Source: Clusia tigrina (taxonomy: Eukaryota > Arthropoda > Insecta > Diptera > Clusiidae). From it: a stretch of DNA of 64,000 nucleotides. The notes beneath the pieces were generated by a model. The model saw only the letters and a program-made list of their open reading frames with translations. It did not search any database and had not been told where the DNA came from. The DNA lies in the NCBI GenBank assembly GCA_920105625.2, contig OV050032.1, positions 103,276,542 to 103,340,541 on the forward strand, written 5' to 3'. Made by a program: the position numbers and the translations under genes. Of this stretch, positions 23,123 through 34,500 are shown piece after piece (the stretch's first letter is position 1; the number at the start of each line of letters is the position of its first letter).

Positions 23123-26100
23123 GACAAGAGTCTCGGGTACTTCATTGTTACAAAATTTCAAGGTTTTATGACGCTCCAGTAAAAAGTTACAAGCATTTGA
23201 ATGTTGCCAACTTTGATAGGTGTAGGACGTACCGTAAAGAAGTTAGGGCCATTTGAAGTTTTATCAGTGTTTGATTTGGGACTCTAGGGTAGCATAGCTT
23301 TGAGCGATAACTTAAATTGACAAGATGCTCGAGTACTTTATTGTTTCAAAATTTCAAGGTTTTATGACGCTCCAGTAAAAAGTTACAAGCATTTGTGTGT
23401 TGCAAACTTTGATAGGTGTAGGACGTACCATATAGAAGTTAGGGCCATTTGAAGGTTTATCAGTGTTTTATTTGGGACTCTAGGGTAGCATAGCTTTGAG
23501 CGATGGCTTAAATTGACAAGAGGCTCGAGTACTTTATTGTTTCAAAATTTCAAGGTTTTATGACGCTCCAGTAAAAAGTTACAAGCATTTGTGTGTTGCA
23601 AACTTTGATAGGTGTAGGACGCACCATAACGAAGTTAGGGCCATTTGAAGTTTTATCAGTGTTTGATTTGGGACTCTAGGGTAGCATAGCTTTGAGCGAT
23701 GGCTTAAATTGACAAGAGTCTCGGGTACTTCATTGTTACAAAATTTCAAGGTTTTATGACGCTCCAGTAAAAAGTTACAAGCATTTGTATGTTGCAAACT
23801 TTGATAGTTGTAGGACGTACCGTAAAGAAGTTAGGGGTGTTTGAAGTTTTTTCAGTGTTTGATGTGGGACTCAAGGGTAGCATAGCTTTGAGCGATGGCT
23901 TAAATTGACAAGAGGCTCAGGTACTTCATTGTTACAAAATTTCAAGAATTTATGACGCTCCAGTAAAAAGTTACAAGCATTTGTGTGTTGCAAACTTTGA
24001 TAGGTGTAGGACGTAACATATAGAAGTTAGGGCCATTTGAAGTTTTATCAGTGTTTGATTTGGGACTCTAGGGTAGCATAGCTTTGAGCGATGGCTTAAA
24101 TTGACAAGAGTCTCGGGTACTTCATTGTTACAAAATTTCAAGGTTTTATGACGCTCCAGTAAAAAGCTACAAGCATTTGTATGTTGCAAACTTTGATAAG
24201 TGTAGGACGTACCGTATAGAAGTTAGGGCCATTTGAAGTTTTATCAGTGTTTGATTTGGGACTCTAAGGTAGCATAGCTTTGAGCGATGGCTTAAATTGA
24301 CAAGAGGCTCGAGTACTTTATAGTTTCAAAATTTCAAGGTTTTATGACGCTCCAGTAAAAATTACAAGCATTTGTATGTTGCAAATTTTGATAGGTGTAG
24401 GACGTAACGTATAGAAGTTAGAACCATTTGAAGTTTTATCAGTGTTTGATTTAGGACACAATGGTAGCATAGCTTTGAGCGATAGCTTAAATTGACAAGA
24501 GGCTCGAGTACTTTATTGTTTCAAAATTTCAAGGTTTTATGACGCTCCAGTAAAAAGTTACAAGCATTTGTATGTTGCAAAGTTTGATAGGTGTACGACG
24601 TACCGTAAAGAAGTTAGGGGCGTTTGAAGTTTTATCAGTGTTTGATTTGGGACTCAAGGGTAGCATAGCTTTGAGCGATGGCTTAAATTGACAAGAGGCT
24701 CGAGTACTTTATTGTTTCAAAATTTCAAGGTTTTATGACGCTCCAGTAAAAAGTTACAAGCATTTGTGTGTTGCAAACTTTGATAGGTGTAGGACGTACC
24801 ATATAGAAGTTAGCGCCATTTGAAGTTTTATCAGTGTTTGATTTGGAACTCTAGGGTAGCATAGCTTTGAGCGATGGCTTAAATTGACAAGAGTCTCGGG
24901 TACTTCATTGTTACAAAATTTCAAGGTTTTATGACGCTCCAGTAAAAAGCTACAAGCATTTGTATGTTGCAAACTTTGATAGGTGTAGGACGTACCGTAT
25001 AGAAGTTAGGGCCATTTGAAGGTTTATCAGTGTTTGATTTGGAACTCTAGGGTAGCATAGCTTTGAGCGATGGCTTAAATTGACAAGAGTCTCGGGTACT
25101 TCATTGTTACAAAATTTCAAGGTTTTATGACGCTCCAGTAAAAAGCTACAAGCATTTGTATGTTGCAAACTTTGATAGGTGTAGGACGTACCGTAAAGAA
25201 GTTAGGGCCATTTGAAGTTTTATCAGTGTTTGATTTGGGACTCTAGGGTAGCATAGCTTTGAGCGATAACTTAAATTGACAAGAGGCTCGAGTACTTTAT
25301 TGTTTCAAAATTTCAAGGTTTTATGACGCTCCAGTAAAAAGTTACAAGCATTTGTGTGTTGCAATCTTTGATAGGTGTAGGACGTACCATATAGAAGTTA
25401 GCGCCATTTGAAGTTTTATCAGTGTTTGATTTGGGACTCTAGGGTAGCATAGCTTTGAGCGATGGCTTAAATTGACAAGAGTCTCGGGTACTTCATTGTT
25501 ACAAAATTTCAAGGTTTTATGACGCTCCAGTAAAAAGTTACAAGCATTTGTGTGTTGGAACCTTTGATAGGTGTAGGACGTACCGTAAAAAAGTTAGGGC
25601 CATTTGAAGTTTTATCAGTGTTTGATTTGGGACTCTAGGGTAGCATAGTTTTGAGCGATGGCTTAAATTGACAAGAGGCTCGAGTACTTTATTGTTTCAA
25701 AATTGCAAGGTTTTATGACGCTCCAGTAAAAAGTTACAAGCATTTTAATGTTGCCAACTTTGATAGGTGTAGGACGTACCGTAAAGAAGTTAGGGGCGTT
25801 TGAAGTTTTATCAGTGTTTGATTTGGGACTCAAGGGTAGCATAGCTTTGAGCGATAGCTTAAATTGACAAGAGGCTCGGGTACTTCATTTTTACAAAATT
25901 TAAAGGTTTTATGACGCTCCAGGAAAAAGTTACAAGCATTTGTATGTTGCAAACTTTGATAGGTGTAGGACGTACCGTAAAGAAGTTAGGGGCGTTTGAA
26001 GTTTTATCAGTGTTTGATTTGGGACTCTAGGGTAGCATAGCTTTGAGCGATAGCTTAAATTGACTAGAGGCTCGAGTACTTTATTGTTACAAAATTTCAA

Positions 26101-26649
26101 GGTTTTATGACGCTCCAGTAAAAAGTTACAAGCATTTGTATGTTGCAAACTTTGATAGTTGTAGGACGTACCGTAAAGAAGTTAGGGGCGTTTGAAGTTT
26201 TATTAGTGTTTGATGTGGGACTCAAGGGTAGCATAGCTTTGAGCGATGGCTTAAATTGACAAGAGGCTCGAGTACTTCATTGTTACAAAATTTCAAGAAT
26301 TTATGACGCTCCAGTAAAAAGTTACAAGCATTTGTGTGTTGCAAACTTTGATAGGTGTAGGACGTAACATATAGAAGTTAGGGCCATTTGAAGTTTTATC
26401 AGTGTTTGATTTGGGACTCTAGGGTAGCATAGCTTTGAGCGATGGCTTAAATTGACAAGAGTCTCGGGTACTTCATTGTTACAAAATTTCAAGGTTTTAT
26501 GACGCTCCAGTAAAAAGCTACAAGCATTTGTATGTTGCAAACTTTGATAAGTGTAGGACGTACCGTATAGAAGTTAGGGCCATTTGAAGTTTTATCAGTG
26601 TTTGATTTGGGACTCTAAGATAGCATAGCTTTGAGCGATGGCTTAAATT

Positions 26650-28609
26650 GACAAGAGGCTCGAGTACTTTATTGTTTCAAAATTTCAAGGTTTTATGACG
26701 CTCCAGTAAAAAGTTACAAGCATTTGTGTGTTGCAAACTTTGATAGGTGTAGGACGTACCATATATAAGTTAGGGCCATTTGAAGTTTTATCAGTGTTTG
26801 ATTTGGGATTCTAGGGTAGCATAGCTTTGAGCGATGGCTTAAATTGACAAGAGTTTAGGGTACTTCATAGTTACAAAATTTCAAGGTTTTATGACGCTCC
26901 AGTAAAAAGTTACAAGCATTTGTATGTTGCAAACTTTGATAGGTGTAGGACGTACCGTAAAGAAGTTAGGGCCATTTGAAGTTTTATCAGTGTTTGATTT
27001 GGGACTCTAGGGTAGCATAGCTTTGAGCGATGGCTTAAATTGACAAGAGGGTCGAGTACTTTATTTTTTCAAAATTTCAAGGTTTTATGACGCTCCAGTA
27101 AAAAGTTACAAGCATTTGTGTGTTGCAAACTTTGATAGGTGTAGGACGTACCATATAGAAGTTAGGGCCATTTGAAGTTTTATCAGTGTTTGATTTGGGA
27201 CTCTAGGGTAGCTTAGCTTTGAGCGATGGCTTAAATTGACAAGAGTCTCGGGTACTTCATTGTTACAAAATTTCAAGGTTTTATGACGCTCCAGTAAAAA
27301 GTTACAAGCATTTGAATGTTGCCAACTTTGATAGGTGTAGGACGTACCGTAAAGAAGTTAGGGCCATTTGAAGTTTTATCAGTGTTTGATTTGGGACTCT
27401 AGGGTAGCATAGCTTTGAGCGATAACTTAAATTGACAAGATGCTCGAGTACTTTATTGTTTCAAAATTTCAAGGTTTTATGACGCACCAGTAAAAAGTTA
27501 CAAGCATTTGTGTGTTGCAAACTTTGATAGGTGTAGGACGTACCGTATAGAAGTTAGGGCCATTTGAAGGTTTATCAGTGTTTGATTTGGGACTCTAGGG
27601 TAGCATAGCTTTGAACGATGGCTTAAATTGACAAGAGGCTCGAGTACTTTATTGTTTCAAAATTTCAAGGTTTTATGACGCTCCAGTAAAAAGTTACAAG
27701 CATTTGTGTGTTGCAAACTTTGATAGGTGTAGGACGTACCATATAGAAGTTAGGGCCATTTGAAGTTTTATCAGTGTTTGATTTGGGATTCTAGGGTAGC
27801 ATAGCTTTGAGCGATGGCTTAAATTGACAAGAGTTTAGGGTACTTCATTGTTACAAAATTTCAAGGTTTTATGACGCTCCAGTAAAAAGTTACAAGCATT
27901 TGTATGTTGCAAACTTTGATAGGTGTAGGACGTACCGTAAAGAAGTTAGGGCCATTTGAAGTTTTATCAGTGTTTGATTTGGGACTCTAGGGTAGCATAG
28001 CTTTGAGCGATGGCTTAAATTGACAAGAGGGTCGAGTACTTTATTGTTTCAAAATTTCAAGGTTTTATGACGCTCCAGTAAAAAGTTACAAGCATTTGTG
28101 TGTTGCAAACTTTGATAGGTGTAGGACGTACCATATAGAAGTTAGGGCCATTTGAAGTTTTATCAGTGTTTGATTTGGGACTCTAGGGTAGCATAGCTTT
28201 GAGCGATGGCTTAAATTGACAAGAGTCTCGGGTACTTCATTGTTACAAAATTTCAAGGTTTTATGACGCTCCAGTAAAAAGTTACAAGCATTTGAATGTT
28301 GCCAACTTTGATAGGTGTAGGACGTACCGTAAAGAAGTTAGGGCCATTTGAAGTTTTATCAGTGTTTGATTTGGGACTCTAGGGTAGCATAGCTTTGAGC
28401 GATAACTTAAATTGACAAGATGCTCGAGTACTTTATTGTTTCAAAATTTCAAGGTTTTATGACGCTCCAGTAAAAAGTTACAAGCATTTGTGTGTTGCAA
28501 ACTTTGATAGGTGTAGGACGTACCATATAGAAGTTAGGGCCATTTGAAGTTTTATCAGTGTTTGATTTGGGACTCTAGGGTAGCATAGCTTTGAGCGATG
28601 GCTTAAATT
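26650..28609 (+). repeat. Five-monomer tandem duplication, lag 980
   Basis: Monomers at 26650-27629 recur at 27630-28609. The order is a canonical monomer with GATTCTAGGG, then GAGTTTAGGG, GAGGGTCGAG, CTCGGG with GAATG and GATAAC, and GATGCTCGAG. This is the same module as the 5-6-mer in domain A, transplanted into domain B. Differences include CATATATAAG in the first copy against CATATAGAAG in the second, TTCATAG against TTCATTG, and TAGCTTAGC (near 27211) against TAGCATAGC. The fifth monomers diverge in their second halves: the first ends GAAGGTTTATC/GAACGATGGC, the second GAAGTTTTATC/GAGCGATGGC. Confidence 0.85.
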
Positions 28610-28779
28610 GGCAAGAGGCTCGAGTACTTTATTGTTTCAAAATTTCAAGGTTTTATGACGCTCCAGTAAAAAGTTAAAAGCATTTGTGTGTTGCAAACTT
28701 TGATAGGTGTAGGACGTACCATATAGAAGTTAGGGCCATTTAAAGTTTTATCAGTGTTTGATTTGGGACTCTAGGGTAG

Positions 28780-31520
28780 CATAGCTTTGAGCGATGGCTT
28801 AAATTGACAAGAGTCTCGGGTACTTCATTGTTACAAAATTTCAAGGTTTTATGACGCACCAGTAAAAAGTTACAAGCATTTGTGTGTTGCAAACTTTGAT
28901 AGGTGTGGGACGTACCGTAAAGAAGTTAGGGGCGTTTGAAGTTTTATCAGTGTTTGATTTGGGACTCTAGGGTAGCATAGCTTTGAGCGATAGCTTAAAT
29001 TGACTAGAGGCTCGAGTACTTGATTGTTACAAAATTTCAAGGTTTTATGACGCTCCAGTAAAAAGTTACAAGCATTTGTATGTTGCAAACTTTGATAGTT
29101 GTAGGACGTACCGTAAAGAAGTTAGGGGCGTTTGAAGTTTTATCAGTGTTTGATGTGGGACTCAAGGGTAGCATAGCTTTGAGCGATGGCTTAAATTGAC
29201 AAGAGGCTCGAGTACTTCATTGTTACAAAATTTCAAGAATTTATGACGCTCCAGTAAAAAGTTACAAGCATTTGTGTGTTGCAAACTTTGATAGGTGTAG
29301 GACGTAACATATAGAAGTTAGGGCCATTTGAAGTTTTATCAGTGTATGATTTGGGACTCTAGGGTAGCATAGCTTTGAGCGATGACTTAAATTGACAAGA
29401 GTCTCGGGTACTTCATTGTTACAAAATTTCAAGGTTTTATGACGCTCCAGTAAAAAGCTACAAGCATTTGTATGTTGCAAACTTTGATAAGTGTAGGACG
29501 TACCGTATAGAAGTTAGGGCCATTTGAAGTTTTATCAGTGTTTGATTTGGGACTCTAAGATAGCATAGCTTTGAGCGATGGCTTAAATTGACAAGAGGCT
29601 CGAGTACTTTATTGTTTCAAAATTTCAAGGTTTTATGACGCTCCAGTAAAAATTACATGCATTTGTATGTTGCAAATTTTGATAGGTGTAGGACGTACCG
29701 TATAGAAGTTAGGGCCATTTGAAGGTTTATCAGTGTTTGATTTGGGACTCTAGGGTAGCATAGCTTTGAACGATGGCTTAAATTGACAAGAGGCTCGAGT
29801 ACTTTATTGTTTCAAAATTTCAAGGTTTTATGACGCTCCAGTAAAAAGTTACAAGCAAACAAGTATGTTGCAAACTTTGATAGGTGTAGGACGTACCGTA
29901 TAGAAGTTAGGGCCATTTGAAGGTTTATCAGTGTTTGATTTGGGACTCTAGGGTAGCATAGCTTTGAACGATGGCTTAAATTGACAAGAGGCTCGAGTAC
30001 TTTATTGTTTCAAAATTTCAAGGTTTTATGACGCTCCAGTAAAAAGTTACAAGCATTTGTGTGTTGCAAACTTTGATAGGTGTAGGACGTACCATATAGA
30101 AGTTAGGGCCATTTGAAGTTTTATCAGTGTTTGATTTGGGACTCTAGGGTAGCTTAGCTTTGAGCGATGGCTTAAATTGACAAGAGTCTCGGGTACTTCA
30201 TTGTTACAAAATTTCAAGGTTTTATGACGCACCAGTAAAAAGTTACAAGCATTTGTGTGTTGCAAACTTTGATAGGTGTGGGACGTACCGTAAAGAAGTT
30301 AGGGGCGTTTGAAGTTTTATCAGTGTTTGATTTGGGACTCTAGGGTAGCATAGCTTTGAGCGATAGCTTAAATTGACTAGAGGCTCGAGTACTTGATTGT
30401 TACAAAATTTCAAGGTTTTATGACGCTCCAGTAAAAAGTTACAAGCATTTGTATGTTGCAAACTTTGATAGTTGTAGGACGTACCGTAAAGAAGTTAGGG
30501 GCGTTTGAAGTTTTATCAGTGTTTGATTTGGGACTCAAGGGTAGCATAGCTTTGAGCGATGGCTTAAATTGACAAGAGGCTCGAGTACTTCATTGTTACA
30601 AAATTTCAAGAATTTATGACGCTCCAGTAAAAAGTTACAAGCATTTGTGTGTTGCAAACTTTGATAGGTGTAGGACGTAACATATAGAAGTTAGGGCCAT
30701 TTGAAGTTTTATCAGTGTTTGATTTGGGACTCTAGGGTAGCATAGCTTTGAGCGATGGCTTAAATTGACAAGAGTCTCGGGTACTTCATTGTTACAAAAT
30801 TTCAAGGTTTTATGACGCTCCAGTAAAAAGCTACAAGCATTTGTATGTTGCAAACTTTGATAAGTGTAGGACGTACCGTATAGAAGTTAGGGCCATTTGA
30901 AGTTTTATCAGTGTTTGATTTGGGACTCTAAGATAGCATAGCTTTGAGCGATGGCTTAAATTGACAAGAGGCTCGAGTACTTTATTGTTTCAAAATTTCA
31001 AGGTTTTATGACGCTCCAGTAAAAATTACATGCATTTGTATGTTGCAAATTTTGATAGGTGTAGGACGTAACGTATAGAAGTTAGAGCCATTTGAAGTTT
31101 TATCAGTGTTTGATTTGGGACACAATGGTAGCATACCTTTGAGCGATAGCTTAAATTGACAACAGGCTCGGGTACTTCATTGTTACAAAATTTCAAGGTT
31201 TTATGACGCTCCAGTAAAAAGTTACAAGCATTTGTGTGTTGCCAACTTTGATAGGTGTAGGACGTACCGTAAAGAAGTTAGGGGCGTTTGAAGTTTTATC
31301 AGTGTTTGATTTGGGACTCAAGGGTAGCATAGCTTTGAGCGATAGCTTAAATTGACAAGAGGCTCGGGTACTTCATTTTTACAAAATTTAAAGGTTTTAT
31401 GACGCTCCAGGAAAAAGTTACAAGCATTTGTATGTTGCAAACTTTGATAGGTGTAGGACGTACCATATAGAAGTTAGGGCCATTTGAAGTTTTATCAGTG
31501 TTTGATTTGGGACTCTAGGG
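28780..31520 (+). repeat. Seven-monomer tandem duplication, lag 1373
   Basis: A block starting near 28780 recurs from near 30155. Matching marks at a lag of 1373 are GACGCACCAG (near 28853 and 30226), TGTGGGACG, GACTAGAGG, TACTTGATTG (near 29019 and 30392), the GATAGTTGTAGG monomer, CAAGAATTTATG (29234 and 30607), CTAAGATAGC, and AATTACATGC (near 29651 and 31024). The two copies disagree over 29698-29812, where the first copy carries the sequence of its downstream neighbour; this is listed separately as a conversion-like patch. Outer boundaries are approximate because the sequence on both sides is also satellite. Confidence 0.83.
29698..29812 (+). repeat. Conversion-like patch inside a duplicated block
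   Basis: On either side of this stretch the sequence aligns with about 35.0-36.7 kb at a constant lag of 5491 bp. Within it the aligned bases switch type. Here it reads TACCGTATAG, GGGCC, GAAGGTTTATC, GAACGATGGC, GACAAGAGG and CTCGAG with TTATTGTTTC. The partner (about 35189-35303) reads TAACGTATAG, GAGCC, GACACAATGG, ATACCTTTG, GACAACAGG and CTCGGG with TTCATTGTTAC. The intruding type matches the next monomer downstream (about 29.89-30.01 kb). Because the lag is unchanged on both sides, simple non-reciprocal copying explains it better than a deletion or insertion. The coordinates are the first and last differing bases, so the tract is at least this long. Confidence 0.75.
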
Positions 31521-34500
31521 TAGCTTAGCTTTGAGCGATGGCTTAAATTGACAAGAGTCTCGGGTACTTCATTGTTACAAAATTTCAAGGTTTTATGACG
31601 CTCCAGTAAAAAGTTACAAGCATTTGAATGTTGCCAACTTTGATAGGTGTAGGACGTACCGTAAAGAAGTTAGGGCCATTTGAAGTTTTATCAGTGTTTG
31701 ATTTGGGACTCTAGGGTAGCATAGCTTTGAGCGATAACTTAAATTGACAAGATGCTCGAGTACTTTATTGTTTAAAAATTTCAAGGTTTTATGACGCTCC
31801 AGTAAAAAGTTACAAGCATTTGTGTGTTGCAAACTTTGATAGGTGTAGGACGTACCGTATAGAAGTTAGGGCCATTTGAAGTTTTATCAGTGTTTGATTT
31901 GGGACACAATGGTAGCATACCTTTGAGCGATAGCTTAAATTGACAACAGGCTCGGGTACTTCATTGTTACAAAATTTCAAGGTTTTATGACGCTCCAGTA
32001 AAAAGTTACAAGCAAACAAGTATGTTGCAAACTTTGATAGGTGTAGGACGTACCGTAAAGAAGTTAGGGCCATTTGAAGTTTTATCAGTGTTTGATTTGG
32101 GACTCTAGGGTAGCATAGTTTTGAGCGATGGCTTAAATTGACAAGAGGCTCGAGTACTTTATTGTTTCAAAATTGCAAGGTTTTATGACGCTCCAGTAAA
32201 AAGTTACAAGCATTTTAATGTTGCCAACTTTGATAGGTGTAGGACGTACCGTAAAGAAGTTAGGGGCGTTTGAAGTTTTATCAGTGTTTGATTTGGGACT
32301 CAAGGGTAGCATAGCTTTGAGCGATAGCTTAAATTGACAAGAGGCTCGGGTACTTCAGTTTTACAAAATTTAAAGGTTTTATGACGCTCCAGGAAAAAGT
32401 TACAAGCATTTGTATGTTGCAAACTTTGATAGGTGTAGGACGTACCGTAAAGAAGTTAGGGGCGTTTGAAGTTTTATCAGTGTTTGATTTGGGACTCTAG
32501 GGTAGCATAGCTTTGAGCGATAGCTTAAATTGACTAGAGGCTCGAGTACTTTATTGTTACAAAATTTCAAGGTTTTATGACGCTCCAGTAAAAAGTTACA
32601 AGCATTTGTATGTTGCAAACTTTGATAGTTGTAGGACGTACCGTAAAGAAGTTAGGGGCGTTTGAAGTTTTATCAGTGTTTGATGTGGGACTCAAGGGTA
32701 GCATAGCTTTGAGCGATGGCTTAAATTGACAAGAGGCTCGAGTACTTCATTGTTACAAAATTTCAAGAATTTATGACGCTCCAGTAAAAAGTTACAAGCA
32801 TTTGTGTGTTGCAAACTTTGATAGGTGTAGGACGTAACATATAGAAGTTAGGGCCATTTGAAGTTTTATCAGTGTTTGATTTGGGACTCTAGGGTAGCAT
32901 AGCTTTGAGCGATGGCTTAAATTGACAAGAGTCTCGGGTACTTCATTGTTACAAAATTTCAAGGTTTTATAACGCTCCAGTAAAAAGCTATAAGCATTTG
33001 TATGTTGCAAACTTTGATAAGTGTAGGACGTACCGTATAGAAGTTAGGGCCATTTGAAGTTTTATCAGTGTTTGATTTGGGACTCTAAGATAGCATAGCT
33101 TTGAGCGATGGCTTAAATTGACAAGAGGCTCGAGTACTTTATTGTTTCAAAATTTCAAGGTTTTATGACGCTCCAGTAAAAATTACAAGCATTTGTATGT
33201 TGCAAATTTTGATAGGTGTAGGACGTAACGTATAGAAGTTAGAGCCATTTGAAGTTTTATCAGTGTTTGATTTGGGACACAATGGTAGCATACCTTTGAG
33301 CGATAGCTTAAATTGACAACAGGCTCGGGTACTTCATTGTTACAAAATTTCAAGGTTTTATGACGCTCCAGTAAAAAGTTACAAGCAAACAAGTATGTTG
33401 CAAACTTTGATAGGTGTAGGACGTACCGTATAGAAGTTAGGGCCATTTGAAGGTTTATCAGTGTTTGATTTGGGACTCTAGGGTAGCATAGCTTTGAACG
33501 ATGGCTTAAATTGACAAGAGGCTCGAGTACTTTATTGTTTCAAAATTTCAAGGTTTTATGACGCTCCAGTAAAAAGTTACAAGCATTTGTATGTTGCAAA
33601 CTTTGATAGGTGTACGACGTACCGTAAAGAAGTTAGGGGCGTTTGAAGTTTTATCAGTGTTTGATTTGGGACTCAAGGGCAGCACAGCTTTGAGCGATGG
33701 CTTAAATTGACAAGAGGCTCGAGTACTTTATTGTTTCAAAATTTCAAGGTTTTATGACGCTCCAGTAAAAAGTTACAAGCATTTGTATGTTGCAAACTTT
33801 GATAGGTGTAGGACGTACCGTAAAGAAGTTAGGGCCATTTGAAGTTTTATCAGTGTTTGATTTGGGACTCTAGGGTAGCATAGCTTTGAGCGATAACTTA
33901 AATTGACAAGATGCTCGAGTACTTTATTGTTTCAAAATTTCAAGGTTTTATGACGCTCCAGTAAAAAGTTACAAGCATTTGTGTGTTGCAAACTTTGATA
34001 GGTGTAGGACGTACCATATAGAAGTTAGGGCCATTTGAAGTTTTATCAGTGTTTGATTTGGGACTCTAGGGTAGCATAGCTTTGAGCGATGGCTTAAATT
34101 GGCTAGAGGCTCGAGTACTTTATTGTTTCAAAATTTCAAGGTTTTATGACGCTCCAGTAAAAAGTTAAAAGCATTTGTGTGTTGCAAACTTTGATAGGTG
34201 TAGGACGTACCATATAGAAGTTAGGGCCATTTAAAGTTTTATCAGTGTTTGATTTGGGACTCTAGGGTAGCATAGCTTTGAGCGATGGCTTAAATTGACA
34301 AGAGTCTCGGGTACTTCATTGTTACAAAATTTCAAGGTTTTATGACGCACCAGTAAAAAGTTACAAGCATTTGTGTGTTGCAAACTTTGATAGGTGTGGG
34401 ACGTACCATATAGAAGTTAGGGCCATTTGAAGTTTTATCAGTGTTTTATTTGGGACTCTAGGGTAGCATAGCTTTGTGCGATGGCATAAATTGACAAGAG

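Noticed and set aside
31810..32073. Minus-strand open frames of 87 codons, with ATG start, around the 198-bp monomers
   Set aside because: They are longer only because the +2 indel in GCAAACAAG joins two frames. They are inherited with the block duplications and show no domain, signal peptide or gene context.
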